Part shown: positions 42,190 through 50,926 of the stretch, one piece after another
Position numbering within the stretch: position 1 is the stretch's first letter
How the letters are laid out: each line of letters begins with the position of its first letter
NCBI RefSeq assembly: GCF_900110615.1
Contig: NZ_FOEI01000010.1
Coordinates: 1 to 64,000 of the forward strand
Length of the DNA stretch: 64,000 bases
Source: Flavobacterium urocaniciphilum
GTDB lineage: Bacteria > Bacteroidota > Bacteroidia > Flavobacteriales > Flavobacteriaceae
Reading direction: 5' to 3'
Notes under the pieces: model-generated
Databases searched by the model: none
What the model was told of the DNA's origin: nothing
Seen by the model: the letters and a program-made list of their open reading frames with translations, nothing else
Program-made: the position numbers and the translations under genes

Positions 42190-42220
42190 AGTGATTAGTG
42201 ATTAGTTATCAGTAATAAGT
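42190..42220 (+). repeat. Degenerate heptamer repeat (GTGATTA words)
   Basis: GTGATTA-GTGATTA-GTTATCA-GTAATAA, four imperfect 7-nt units in the purB upstream region. Confidence 0.6.
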
Positions 42221-42230
42221 TTGGAGTTTT

Positions 42231-42923
42231 TTAAACTTTTTTAACTAATTTTTCTTTCAAAATTTTCATTCCTTCGCTCGCACTCAATGGTAAAACTTCT
42301 AACGGATTGGCTAAATCGTAAATGATTGCCGGTTTCGGATCGACATAATAAACCGGAACATGAGATTTTGCATAATGCATCAAACCTGCAGCAGGATAAA
42401 CTTGCAACGATGTTCCAATTATAATTACAACATCCGCCGTTTCCATATGAGGAATCGCATCATCAATCGCCGGAACTTGTTCTCCAAACCAAACGATGTC
42501 TGGACGCAATTGTTCTCCTTTTTCATTTACATCACCAATATAAATATCCGTTTCCCAAAAAATACTTTCGTTTTCTGAATATTCACCACGCACTTTTACC
42601 AATTCTCCATGTAAATGCAAAATATTGGAACTTCCAGCACGTTCGTGTAAATTATCTACATTTTGAGTAATAATTTGAATATTAAAATTCTGTTCTAATT
42701 CAGCTAAAATCAGATGCCCATCATTAGGTTTTACTTCCTTTAGCTGTGCTCTGCGTTTATTATAAAAATCTAAAACCAATTTTGGATTATTCTTCCAACC
42801 TTCTGGTGATGCGACTTCCATAATATCGTGATTTTCCCAAAGTCCGTTTGAATCTCTAAATGTTGAAATTCCACTTTCGGCGCTCATTCCTGCTCCTGTT
42901 AAAACTACTATTTTTTTCATCAT
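42231..42923 (-). CDS. cobB: Sir2-family NAD-dependent protein deacylase, cysteine-free
   Basis: A 230-residue sirtuin that removes acyl groups from lysine using NAD. NAD-binding motifs are LTGAGMSAESGISTFRD and TQNVDNLH; the catalytic His is in LHLHGEL; IIGTSLQVYPAA completes the site. The FYNKRR motif keeps the Tyr and Arg (YxxR) that in SIRT5 and CobB favour succinyl or malonyl groups. The protein has no cysteine at all, so the usual four-Cys zinc module is absent and replaced by a short charged segment (VRGEYSENESIFWET). The start is at one of two adjacent ATG codons (42923 or 42920). It is a single gene. Confidence 0.92.
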   Translation of the reverse strand: MMKKIVVLTGAGMSAESGISTFRDSNGLWENHDIMEVASPEGWKNNPKLVLDFYNKRRAQLKEVKPNDGHLILAELEQNFNIQIITQNVDNLHERAGSSNILHLHGELVKVRGEYSENESIFWETDIYIGDVNEKGEQLRPDIVWFGEQVPAIDDAIPHMETADVVIIIGTSLQVYPAAGLMHYAKSHVPVYYVDPKPAIIYDLANPLEVLPLSASEGMKILKEKLVKKV

Positions 42924-43036
42924 AATATGTTCATTTCCTTATTTGTCTCCCTGTCTCGTTTATTTTTGGAACGTGATCAGTTTTTGAAGCTAATTCCTGC
43001 TTTTCGCTGTATCTTTTTATTTTGAGCTAACAAATT

Positions 43037-43063
43037 GCTTCGACAAGCTCAGAATCACAATTC
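43037..43063 (+). repeat. Dispersed intergenic element ending in CTCAGAATCACA
   Basis: Reads GCTTCGACAAGCTCAGAATC and on; it shares most positions with 13437-13463. It can form a short GCTT-CGAC-AAGC hairpin. It lies in the divergent gap between the sirtuin and trmH-like genes. Confidence 0.5.
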
Positions 43064-43132
43064 AAAATAAAATAAAAAGGATGCCGCTACAATCAGGGCT
43101 AATTTTCATTACTTTGCAGTAAATTTAATGAA

Positions 43133-43789
43133 ATGTCGAAAAACAAACTTGCCTTATTAGAATATTTAGAAGGATTTATTTCTGAAAACAGGAAAAAACG
43201 ATTTATGGATGTTCTAAAAAACAGAACCAATCATTTTACCATAGCGATTGAAGATGTGTATCAATTGCACAACACCAGTGCAGTAATGAGAAGTTGCGAA
43301 GTTTTCGGTATTCAAAATTTACATGTAATTGAACAGCGTTACGGCAAAGAAATAGACAAAAAAATTGCCATGGGCGCTGAAAAATGGGTAGATATTACCA
43401 CTTACGATACTAGAAAAGCTTGCGTAAAAAAACTAAAAGAAGCTGGGTATCAAATTATAGCTACTACTCCACATAACGAATCTTGTATGTTGGATAAATT
43501 TGACATTACTAAAAAATCGGCCATATTTTTTGGAACAGAAATTGACGGATTATCAGACGAAGTGATGCAACAAGCAGATGGTTTCATTAAAATTCCAATG
43601 GTTGGATTTACTGAAAGTTTAAATGTTTCCGTTTCCGCAGCTTTAGTTATACAGGATATTACCAACAGATTGCGTCAATCGGAAATAAATTGGCAGTTGA
43701 CTGAAGATGAAATTTTAGAAAAGCGTATTGATTGGGCTAGAAAATCAATTAAGAATTTAGAATCTGTAGAAAGCAGGTTTAATTCTTAA
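43133..43789 (+). CDS. TrmH family tRNA/rRNA 2'-O-methyltransferase
   Basis: A 218-residue SPOUT methyltransferase with a deep C-terminal knot. Motif 1 holds RNRTNHFTIAIEDVYQLHNTSAVMRSCEVFG, motif 2 is FFGTEIDGLSDEV, and motif 3 is IPMVGFTESLNVSVSAAL, which binds S-adenosylmethionine. The N-terminal part and length fit TrmH, which methylates guanosine 18 of tRNAs, better than the larger RlmB type with an L30e-like domain. The C-terminus overlaps the end of the convergent WG-repeat gene by 11 nt. Confidence 0.9.
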   Translation: MSKNKLALLEYLEGFISENRKKRFMDVLKNRTNHFTIAIEDVYQLHNTSAVMRSCEVFGIQNLHVIEQRYGKEIDKKIAMGAEKWVDITTYDTRKACVKKLKEAGYQIIATTPHNESCMLDKFDITKKSAIFFGTEIDGLSDEVMQQADGFIKIPMVGFTESLNVSVSAALVIQDITNRLRQSEINWQLTEDEILEKRIDWARKSIKNLESVESRFNS

Positions 43790-44930
43790 AATACTCTACA
43801 CCATTTTCACCAACATATCCTATACCGTTTATCGTTTTAACTAAGAAAATATTAAAACTCCAACTATTATTAATTTGTATCGATTCTTTATCTAAAACAT
43901 CTAAATATTTAGCAGCAATGGTTGGATAAATAGTATTAAAAACCTTTATTCCTACTTTTTTATTTTGAAAAAGCAATGTTAAATATAGGTCTCCATTTTT
44001 TTCAATTTTATCATATTCAAAAGGTAAAACAATTTCATTATTTTCATTTAGCATTCCGTATTTACCCTCTTTTAATACTTTAAAAACTTTCTTTTCTTTA
44101 TGGGTATCTAGAAAACTAATTTCATCATATTTAGGTTCAATTAATATCTTTTCAGTTTTTAAATCAAAAACACCTAGCTTATTGTTCTTAGTTACATAAA
44201 CCACATTTTGATTGGCATCATAATCTACATCATCATACAATTTCAATAATTCATTTTTATTTTTAAAATCCTCTCCACTAGAATCGTATTCTTTCATTAC
44301 TAGCATTGGAAGTGCATCACCATCAAGAGGTTTCTGAATAATTTTGGTGTCATAGTATTTTTTTTCTCCTGTTGAATTAGATGCCAACCAAACATATTTT
44401 GGATTCTTTTCATCTATTTCCTTCCAAGAGGCATAAACATCATCATATTGTATAGGAATAATTAATTCGTTTTTAGAATTTATTAAACCACATTTTAATC
44501 CAACATACACTCTGAAACTATTATTTCCTGCTGTTTCAACAAGATCATATTTACAAGGAATAATTTCTTTTAAATTAGAATAAAATCCCATTTTACCTTT
44601 TTTAAAAACTTGAATAAATTCAGTATCATATTTATTCAATTTTATAGAATCGTAAGAATGATTTAATGGCAAAAGCATTTGATTTTTCTCATCAACAACA
44701 AATCGCTTATTGTTCTTAGACAACAAAAAAGTTGCTTTTCTATGATTAAATAAATCGAACTTAATATCTTCTACTTTATCAAAATAAGGTTTTACTACAA
44801 CTTTCCCAAGCGTATCACAAAAACCCCATAATTTACCATCACGATACGGAATCAAAGGGTAATTTGTAGTTTGAGAAAATGAAATTGAAGTAATAAGTAT
44901 AATAAAAGGTAAAAAGAATATTTTTTTCAT
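43779..44930 (-). CDS. WG repeat-containing exported protein
   Basis: A 383-residue protein with a signal peptide (MKKIFFLPFIILITSISFSQ) and several WG-type repeats (DGKLWGFCDTLGKVVVKPYFD, KGKMGFYSNLKEIIPCKYD, GLKCGLINSKNELIIPIQYDD, EGKYGMLNENNEIVLPFEYDK). The repeats form beta hairpins of unknown binding partner. It starts 2 nt after the upstream gene of the same strand (45696-44932), so the two are co-transcribed and probably both act in the periplasm or at the surface. Confidence 0.88.
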   Translation of the reverse strand: MKKIFFLPFIILITSISFSQTTNYPLIPYRDGKLWGFCDTLGKVVVKPYFDKVEDIKFDLFNHRKATFLLSKNNKRFVVDEKNQMLLPLNHSYDSIKLNKYDTEFIQVFKKGKMGFYSNLKEIIPCKYDLVETAGNNSFRVYVGLKCGLINSKNELIIPIQYDDVYASWKEIDEKNPKYVWLASNSTGEKKYYDTKIIQKPLDGDALPMLVMKEYDSSGEDFKNKNELLKLYDDVDYDANQNVVYVTKNNKLGVFDLKTEKILIEPKYDEISFLDTHKEKKVFKVLKEGKYGMLNENNEIVLPFEYDKIEKNGDLYLTLLFQNKKVGIKVFNTIYPTIAAKYLDVLDKESIQINNSWSFNIFLVKTINGIGYVGENGVEYFKN

Positions 44931-44931
44931 A

Positions 44932-45696
44932 TTATTTCTTTTTCAAAACTTTATAATCATTATAAGAAATTGCCAAAGCATCTAATACTTGCAAATCGCT
45001 TGCTGTAGCAATAAATACTTTAGAATAATTACATTTTTCTAACACTCTTTCGATTTCCAATTTATTCATTTGAAGTAATAACATTAACGATTCTCTATCT
45101 GAAGTATTACTTAGAACTTCTTTAAAATTAGCATCGTTTTTCAAATCAAGAATTTTTTTCAATTCTTTTTCTTTTGCATTGAATAAATTATAAACTAAAT
45201 CGACAGGATTGGTAAGTGATTTTAAAAGATTTTCTGTAGCATTTTTGGCTTTCATTCCCGGTTCATACCCTAAATTTACACCTTGAATATTATATCGGTA
45301 ATTTTCATTTTCTGGAAGTAATTTCGTGTCTATTTCTAAGTAACCTGTTAGTGGATAACGCAGAACCAAAACCGTTTCGATTTCCTTAATTTTCTCACTT
45401 AATACAATGGTTTTATTTCCTGTTAGCCATTTTGAACTAACCTCAACCTCTGCATAATTATATCCAATATGCGAAAATAATAATTTATCATTCGCTTTAG
45501 CTTCTATAACAAATTGACCGTTTTCTGATGCTAAAACTGAAGTGGAAGTATTTTTGTTTACTACTGTTACACGAGCAATTGGTTCATTAGTTTTAATGTC
45601 AACAATTTTACCTGTAACTTTAATATTCAACGTATCTGTTTGAGCAAATCCCAAAACAGATAATAAAAGAATAAATATGTGTAGTACCTTTTTCAT
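44932..45696 (-). CDS. Carboxypeptidase-like regulatory domain protein
   Basis: A 254-residue exported protein. After a signal peptide (MKKVLHIFILLLSVLGFAQ) comes a CarboxypepD_reg-like beta domain (about 25-100; VTGKIVDIKTNEPIARVTVVNKN, then FSHIGYNYAEVEV), as at the N-terminus of TonB-dependent receptors, but no barrel follows. The remaining 150 residues are helical and charged, with a cysteine near the end. Such short proteins are widespread in Flavobacteria and without assigned function. It is co-transcribed with the WG-repeat gene (1 nt between them). Confidence 0.85.
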   Translation of the reverse strand: MKKVLHIFILLLSVLGFAQTDTLNIKVTGKIVDIKTNEPIARVTVVNKNTSTSVLASENGQFVIEAKANDKLLFSHIGYNYAEVEVSSKWLTGNKTIVLSEKIKEIETVLVLRYPLTGYLEIDTKLLPENENYRYNIQGVNLGYEPGMKAKNATENLLKSLTNPVDLVYNLFNAKEKELKKILDLKNDANFKEVLSNTSDRESLMLLLQMNKLEIERVLEKCNYSKVFIATASDLQVLDALAISYNDYKVLKKK

Positions 45697-45761
45697 TTCA
45701 AATATTTGAACAAAAATAAGATTAAATTTTAAATAGTTTAAATTGTTAACATAAGATTATA

Positions 45762-45803
45762 AAACAAAAATCCCGAAACGAATTGATTTCGAATCGGGAT
45801 TTG
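45762..45803 (-). terminator. Terminator of the DEAD-box helicase gene
   Basis: Stem AAATCCCGA/TCGGGATTT (45768-45776 with 45794-45802) with a further CGAA/TTCG inner stem. A T run follows on the minus strand. Confidence 0.75.
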
Positions 45804-45822
45804 TATAAATATTGACTACAAA

Positions 45823-47727
45823 TTAGTCTTTACTTCTTCTTGGTGTTCTTTTAGCGCTTTCAAAACTTGAACCTGAACTTCTTCTTTCTGAAGTACGTCC
45901 TTCGCCTCTTCTTCCGCTATCACGAGAATCAGATCTTCTTTCACCATCACGTTTTGGTCTATCACTTCTGAATCCTCCTTCTCTGCTTCCGCCTTCACGT
46001 CTGAATCCACCTTCTCTATTTCCACCATCACGTCTGAAACTTCCATCACGACTTCCACCTTCTCTTTTTCCAGAGAAACCACCATCGCGTTTTCTGTCTC
46101 TACCGTTATGATCTCTTCTTCCAGAATTTTTAGCACCGTCGTTTTTAGAAATTTCAACGTTGATTCTTCTTCCATTATGCTCTAATCCGTTAAGAACTGT
46201 CATAACTTTATCTGCTAATTCTGCATCTGTATTAAAGAAAGAGAAACCTTCTTTTACATCTACTTTGAAAACATCATCACGACCAACTTCTAACGTATCT
46301 CTTAAGAAATCTTTTAACTCCATCCATTCGAAACCGTCACGCGCACCTAAGTTTACAAAGTATCTTACTGCACCTGAAGTAGGAACTTCCCCAGCTTTTC
46401 CAGGAATTTGAGTTAAATCTTTCGATTTTTTATAATAGTTTAAGAAACGGTTAAATTCAACAGAAACTACTTTTTTGATTAATTCTTCTTTATCTAAATC
46501 ACCTAAAATATCAAAAATTGCAGGTAAATAATTATCGATAGCGTGATCTGTTTCCGTATCTTTAATTTTATTCGCTAAGTGTAATAACTGAATTTCGCAG
46601 ATTTCCATTCCAGAAGGAATTGTTTTTTCTTCGAATTTCGTTTTGATGATTCTTTCGATTGCATGAATTTTTCTAACTTCACTTTTCGTAATAATTACAA
46701 ATGAAGTACCTGATTTACCTGCACGACCTGTACGACCTGAACGGTGCGTATACGTTTCGATTTCATCTGGTAATTGATAATTAATTACGTGCGTAACATT
46801 ATCAACATCAATTCCACGAGCAGCAACGTCAGTAGCTACTAACATCTGAATTTGTCTTCCACGGAAAGCTTTCATTACACCATCACGTTGTGCTTGAGAT
46901 AAATCTCCGTGTAATGCAGCTGCATTGTATCCATCTTCAATTAATTTTTCTGCTACTGCTTGAGTATCTCTTTTAGTTCTACAGAAAACTACTGAGAAAA
47001 TGTCTGGATTAGCATCTGCCAATCTTTTTAAAGCCTCGTATCTATCACGCGCATTAACTAAATAATACTCATGAGAAATATTTGCTGAACTTGAATTTTT
47101 ATGACCAACCGTAATTTCTTGCGGATCTCTCATAAATTCTTTTGCTATTCTAGCTACCTCTTGTGGCATTGTTGCCGAGAATAACCATGTGTTTTTGTCA
47201 CGTGGTGTTTCAGATAAGATACTTGTAATATCTTCATAGAACCCCATGTTTAACATTTCGTCTGCCTCATCAAGAACACAGATGCTGATGTTTTTAATAT
47301 TCACCATGCCTCTGTTAATCATATCTTGCATTCTACCCGGTGTAGCAACAATTACTTGTGCTCCTCGCTTAATATCACGCGCTTGATCATTAATACTCGC
47401 GCCACCATATACCGCAACCGTGTATAAACCGTCGATGTATTTTGAGTATAATTTAATCTCGTTTGTAATTTGCAAACACAATTCTCTAGTTGGAGAAAGT
47501 ATTAAAACTTGCGTTTGCTTGTTGAATGGATCAATCTTTTGGATTAGCGGAAAGCCGAAAGCGGCTGTTTTTCCTGTTCCTGTTTGGGCAAGAGCGACGA
47601 TATCTGTGTCATCTTGCAATAATAGTGGAATAGCTTTCTCCTGTACTTCTGACGGGGTTTCGAATCCTAAATCACCTATTGCTTTTAACAACGACTCGTT
47701 TAACCCTAATTGCTCAAATTTATTCAT
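45823..47727 (-). CDS. deaD: DEAD-box RNA helicase with RGG-like tail
   Basis: A 634-residue ATP-dependent RNA helicase of the DeaD/CsdA group (ribosome assembly, mRNA unwinding, cold growth). Motifs in order: Q motif (FEQLGLNESLLKAIGDLGFETPSEVQ, in part), AQTGTGKT, PTRELCLQI, DEADEM, SATMP and HRSGRTGRAGKSG. An RNA-binding DbpA-like domain follows (about 480-555). The last 80 residues are Arg/Gly/Asp/Ser-rich repeats (GGFRREGG, GGSREGGF), probably disordered and RNA-binding. The minus strand carries a TACCTTTG -7 box at 47749-47756. The repetitive tail creates a false 119-codon frame in another phase. Confidence 0.95.
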   Translation of the reverse strand: MNKFEQLGLNESLLKAIGDLGFETPSEVQEKAIPLLLQDDTDIVALAQTGTGKTAAFGFPLIQKIDPFNKQTQVLILSPTRELCLQITNEIKLYSKYIDGLYTVAVYGGASINDQARDIKRGAQVIVATPGRMQDMINRGMVNIKNISICVLDEADEMLNMGFYEDITSILSETPRDKNTWLFSATMPQEVARIAKEFMRDPQEITVGHKNSSSANISHEYYLVNARDRYEALKRLADANPDIFSVVFCRTKRDTQAVAEKLIEDGYNAAALHGDLSQAQRDGVMKAFRGRQIQMLVATDVAARGIDVDNVTHVINYQLPDEIETYTHRSGRTGRAGKSGTSFVIITKSEVRKIHAIERIIKTKFEEKTIPSGMEICEIQLLHLANKIKDTETDHAIDNYLPAIFDILGDLDKEELIKKVVSVEFNRFLNYYKKSKDLTQIPGKAGEVPTSGAVRYFVNLGARDGFEWMELKDFLRDTLEVGRDDVFKVDVKEGFSFFNTDAELADKVMTVLNGLEHNGRRINVEISKNDGAKNSGRRDHNGRDRKRDGGFSGKREGGSRDGSFRRDGGNREGGFRREGGSREGGFRSDRPKRDGERRSDSRDSGRRGEGRTSERRSSGSSFESAKRTPRRSKD

Positions 47728-47819
47728 TATATATTTTTAAATTGGGTGCAAAGGTAGAACTAATAATCGGATAAAACTAATTTGTTTTTAATTGATTTTC
47801 AGAAAGTTACGTTTTATTA

Positions 47820-47850
47820 GCCGGAAGTTGGAAGCTAGAAGCTGGAAGTT
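47820..47850 (+). repeat. Degenerate heptamer repeat (GGAAGTT/GAAGCTG words)
   Basis: CCGGAAGTTGGAAGCTAGAA and on: four imperfect GGAAGYT-type units directly beside the rdgB stop codon. Confidence 0.6.
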
Positions 47851-48428
47851 TAATCTAAATTAGATAAGAAATTTATCAATTTTTGGACTGCAATTCCTCT
47901 ATGACTGATAACCGATTTTTCTTCCATACTCATCTCAGCAAATGTAGTTGAAAATCCTTCTGGTTGAAATATCGGATCGTACCCAAAACCTTGACTACCA
48001 CTCTTTTTAGTAGTCATTTCTCCTTTTACAATGCCTTCAAACAAATGTTGTTCGTTATTAATATTTAAAGCTATAATGGTTTTAAATTGTGCTTTTCTAT
48101 TGGTTTTAGAGGCTAATTTCTGTAAAACCAAATTCATATTATCATCGGCATTTTTTTGCTCTCCTGCATAACGAGCCGAATATACACCAGGTTCGTTATT
48201 TAAGGCTTCAATTTCTAAACCTGTATCATCCGCAAAACAAGGCAAGCCATAATTTTCGGTAACATAATTGGCTTTCAAAATGGCATTTCCTTCAATAGTT
48301 TCTGCTGTTTCCGGAATATCCACCAAACAACCAATATCTTCTAAAGAAACAATTTGAAATTGTGAACCGACTTGCTGTTGAATTTCAGCAATTTTATTTT
48401 TATTGTTGGATGCGAAGACTAGTTTCAT
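47850..48428 (-). CDS. rdgB: Non-canonical purine NTP pyrophosphatase (XTP/dITP)
   Basis: A 192-residue Ham1/RdgB enzyme that hydrolyses dITP, ITP and XTP to monophosphates and so keeps deaminated purines out of DNA and RNA. Motifs: FASNNKNKIAEIQ at the N-terminus, FADDTGLEIEALNNEPGVYSARYAG (metal and nucleotide binding), GFGYDPIF and SHRGIAVQKL. The length is standard. It is followed upstream on the same strand by pyrD, 79 nt away, across a low-complexity tract. It may be co-transcribed with pyrD, but no terminator or promoter between them is clear. Confidence 0.96.
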   Translation of the reverse strand: MKLVFASNNKNKIAEIQQQVGSQFQIVSLEDIGCLVDIPETAETIEGNAILKANYVTENYGLPCFADDTGLEIEALNNEPGVYSARYAGEQKNADDNMNLVLQKLASKTNRKAQFKTIIALNINNEQHLFEGIVKGEMTTKKSGSQGFGYDPIFQPEGFSTTFAEMSMEEKSVISHRGIAVQKLINFLSNLD

Positions 48429-48442
48429 GTTTTTAATTTTAA

Positions 48443-48510
48443 TGAGTCAATTTTCAATGTGCCGATTGTTTATAATTGTCCTATTGACTAATTGTCGAAT
48501 TGACACATTA
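48443..48510 (+). repeat. Degenerate short repeat (AATTGTC/ATTGAC words)
   Basis: Words such as GAGTCAATTTTCAATGTG, TATAATTGTCCTATTGAC and AATTGTCGAATTGACAC fill the gap between rdgB and pyrD. They look like decayed tandem copies of a 7-8 nt unit. Confidence 0.5.
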
Positions 48511-49521
48511 AACTAACAACTTCTTATTAATATCCTTAATCAATTGCGGACCTTCATAAATAAAACCCGTATACAATTGCACTAAACTCGCCCCAGCATT
48601 TAATTTTTCAATCGCATCTTCAGCTGAATGAATTCCGCCCACTCCAATAATCGGGAACGATTTATTACTTTTTTCTGATAAAAATCGAATCACTTCAGTC
48701 GAACGCTTCGTTAATGGTTTTCCAGACAATCCACCTACCTCAACTTTATTTTCAGAAGTTAATCCGTCACGAGAAATGGTTGTATTCGTTGCAATAACTC
48801 CTGCAATTTTAGTATCATTTACAATTCCAATAATATCTAACAATTGATCATCCGTTAAATCGGGTGCAATTTTCAATAAAATTGGCTTTTGCTTTTGTTT
48901 AGTTGCATTTAAATCTTGTAAGGTTTGCAATAATTTTGTTAACGGTTCTCTGTCTTGTAATTCACGTAAACCTGGTGTATTAGGCGAACTTACATTCACC
49001 ACAAAATAATCTACATAATCATACAAAGCATTAAAACAGATTACATAATCGTTAGTAGCTTCTTCATTTGGCGTGACTTTATTTTTACCAATATTTCCAC
49101 CAATTAATACACCTTTGTTTTGTTTTAATCTTAAAATTGCCGCTTCTACTCCACCATTATTGAAACCCATTCGGTTGATAATAGCCGAATCCGATTTTAA
49201 TCGAAACAATCTTTTCTTAGGATTTCCGTCTTGAGGTTTTGGAGTAAGTGTTCCGATTTCAATAAATCCGAATCCGAAATCTGACAATTCATTGAATAGT
49301 TTTGCGTCTTTATCAAATCCTGCAGCTAAACCAACAGGGTTTTTAAATTTTAATCCGAAAACTTCACGCTCTAAACGTTTATCTTCAACTACATAAATTG
49401 CTTTGATAATTGTAGTTACAAATGGAATTTTAGAAATAAATTTCACCAATGAAAAGGTAAAATAATGTACTTTTTCTGGATCAAAACAGAATAAAATTGG
49501 ACGTAATAATAATTTATACAT
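48508..49521 (-). CDS. pyrD: Dihydroorotate dehydrogenase (quinone), class 2
   Basis: A 337-residue FMN enzyme oxidising dihydroorotate to orotate with menaquinone in pyrimidine synthesis. Class 2 is shown by the N-terminal membrane-associated helix part ([28 protein letters not shown]) and by a Ser base in [16 protein letters not shown]. Other motifs are [45 protein letters not shown] and [11 protein letters not shown]. The ATG at 49521 is used; the longer frame from 49602 would add 27 residues outside the family and cross the divergent promoter region of the DOPA dioxygenase-like gene. Confidence 0.96.
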   Translation of the reverse strand: MYKLLLRPILFCFDPEKVHYFTFSLVKFISKIPFVTTIIKAIYVVEDKRLEREVFGLKFKNPVGLAAGFDKDAKLFNELSDFGFGFIEIGTLTPKPQDGNPKKRLFRLKSDSAIINRMGFNNGGVEAAILRLKQNKGVLIGGNIGKNKVTPNEEATNDYVICFNALYDYVDYFVVNVSSPNTPGLRELQDREPLTKLLQTLQDLNATKQKQKPILLKIAPDLTDDQLLDIIGIVNDTKIAGVIATNTTISRDGLTSENKVEVGGLSGKPLTKRSTEVIRFLSEKSNKSFPIIGVGGIHSAEDAIEKLNAGASLVQLYTGFIYEGPQLIKDINKKLLV

Positions 49522-49585
49522 AGTGTAAGTTGAGTTGTTGCGCAAAAATAGGAAAATTTTAACAAACAACTTTAATTTATTTTTA

Positions 49586-49604
49586 TACATTTGTATATAC
49601 AAAT
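49586..49604 (+). promoter_or_regulatory. Promoter and palindrome of the DOPA dioxygenase-like gene
   Basis: The -7 box TACATTTG (49586-49593) overlaps a perfect 16-nt palindrome ATTTGTAT-ATACAAAT (49589-49604) placed at the expected transcription start. This is a position where a dimeric repressor would block initiation. Confidence 0.5.
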
Positions 49605-49618
49605 ATCAATCTTAAATT

Positions 49619-50503
49619 ATGAATCGAAAACGATTTTTAGGACTTTTGAGTTTGACTCCAATATTATTTGCTATGCGAAATTTAAACGAATTATATAATT
49701 ATAAAGACGCTTTACCGAATACAGCAAAAATGCCTGTGCTTTTTTTAGGTCACGGTAGTCCGATGAATGCCATTGAAGAAAATGAATTTGTAACTGGCTT
49801 TAGAACTATCGCCAAAACTATACCTACTCCAACAGCAATTTTATGTATTTCTGCCCATTGGTTTACCAAAGGAACGAAAGTCACCGCTATGGAAATGCCA
49901 CAAACGATTCATGATTTTGGTGGTTTCCCAAAAGAATTGTTTGAAGTACAATATCCAGCGAAAGGTTCACCAGAATTGGCTCAACTTACTAAAGAGTTAA
50001 TTCTTCCTACAGAAGTTGAATTGAACCACGATTGGGGATTAGATCATGGCGCTTGGAGTGTGATTAAACATTTGTATCCAGAGGCGAATATTCCTGTAAT
50101 TCAAATGAGTATTGATTATAGTTTAACAGGAGAAAAGCATTTTGAAATCGCACAAAAATTACAAGAATTAAGAAATAAAGGCATATTAATCATTGGAAGC
50201 GGAAACATCATTCACAATTTAAGATTAATCGATTGGGCAAATTTCAACAAAGACAATCATGGCTACGATTGGGCAAAAGAAGCACATGCCGATTTTAATA
50301 AATACATGTTAGATGGCGATTTTAAATCGTTAATCAATTATCAAAATCATAGTGAAGCTTGGAAATTAGCCATTCCAACACCAGATCATTATTTACCTTT
50401 ATTATATACGTTAGGATTGAAAAACAACAATGAAGAATTGCAATTGTTTAACGACAAATTTGTGGCAGGTTCGTTAAGTATGACTTCAGTGAAGATTGGA
50501 TAA
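49619..50503 (+). CDS. ygiD: 4,5-DOPA dioxygenase extradiol-like protein (LigB superfamily)
   Basis: A 294-residue class III extradiol dioxygenase of the DODA/YgiD type. Metal-site His residues are in FLGHGSPMNAI, CISAHWFTKG and the later GSGNIIHNL segment; the substrate-side His is in LDHGAWSVIKHLYP. YgiD-type enzymes open the ring of catecholic compounds in the test tube; the natural substrate in bacteria is unclear. An N-terminal extension (MNRKRFLGLLSLTPILFA) looks like an export signal with a basic head, suggesting the protein may act outside the cytosol. It is a single gene with a palindrome at its promoter. Confidence 0.88.
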   Translation: MNRKRFLGLLSLTPILFAMRNLNELYNYKDALPNTAKMPVLFLGHGSPMNAIEENEFVTGFRTIAKTIPTPTAILCISAHWFTKGTKVTAMEMPQTIHDFGGFPKELFEVQYPAKGSPELAQLTKELILPTEVELNHDWGLDHGAWSVIKHLYPEANIPVIQMSIDYSLTGEKHFEIAQKLQELRNKGILIIGSGNIIHNLRLIDWANFNKDNHGYDWAKEAHADFNKYMLDGDFKSLINYQNHSEAWKLAIPTPDHYLPLLYTLGLKNNNEELQLFNDKFVAGSLSMTSVKIG

Positions 50504-50504
50504 T

Positions 50505-50533
50505 AAAAAAGAGTGCATAAGCACTCTTTTTTA
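50505..50533. terminator. Bidirectional terminator
   Basis: Stem AAAAAAGAGTGC/GCACTCTTTTTT (50505-50516 with 50521-50532), loop ATAA, between the DOPA dioxygenase-like gene and exbD. Confidence 0.9.
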
Positions 50534-50926
50534 TTTAGGATTCGTTGCAATCACAAACTTTAAATTATTCTTGACTCCTATTTGAAGTACATCGACTAAA
50601 TCTTGTACTTGCAAATTAAACGGAATACGAACAACAACTGTTTGTTCTTTATCGTTACCTACTTTTGCTAATAATTCTTTTTCTAAATCATCATAATTAA
50701 CAGGTTGCTTATCGATAAAGAATTCTTTATTTTCATTTACAGATATACTGATAAATTGTTTATTTGTTTTTTCATTAGTTTTCGATTTTGGCAATGTCAT
50801 TTTAATAACATTCGGATTAGCCAAGGTTGAAATGATAAGAAAAAACAACAGCAAGAAGAACATGATATCACTCATAGAGGAAGCATGTACTTCTGCATGA
50901 AATCGTCTATTTCTTTTAATTGCCAT
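50531..50926 (-). CDS. exbD: ExbD/TolR family biopolymer transport protein
   Basis: A 131-residue inner membrane protein with a short cytosolic N-terminus, one span (MSDIMFFLLLFFLIISTLA, about 18-36, with the proton-carrying Asp) and a periplasmic domain (about 50-131). With ExbB it forms a proton channel that powers a TonB or Tol partner, which is not encoded next to it. Its start overlaps the end of exbB by 11 nt, so the two are co-translated. TolR is the alternative name; the absence of tol genes nearby leaves this open. Confidence 0.92.
   Translation of the reverse strand: MAIKRNRRFHAEVHASSMSDIMFFLLLFFLIISTLANPNVIKMTLPKSKTNEKTNKQFISISVNENKEFFIDKQPVNYDDLEKELLAKVGNDKEQTVVVRIPFNLQVQDLVDVLQIGVKNNLKFVIATNPK

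Noticed and set aside
45816-46175. A 119-codon acidic open frame on the minus strand overlapping the helicase tail
   Set aside because: It is another phase of the Arg/Gly/Asp-rich repeat DNA of the DEAD-box helicase gene; the composition is a direct product of that repeat and the protein has no other support.
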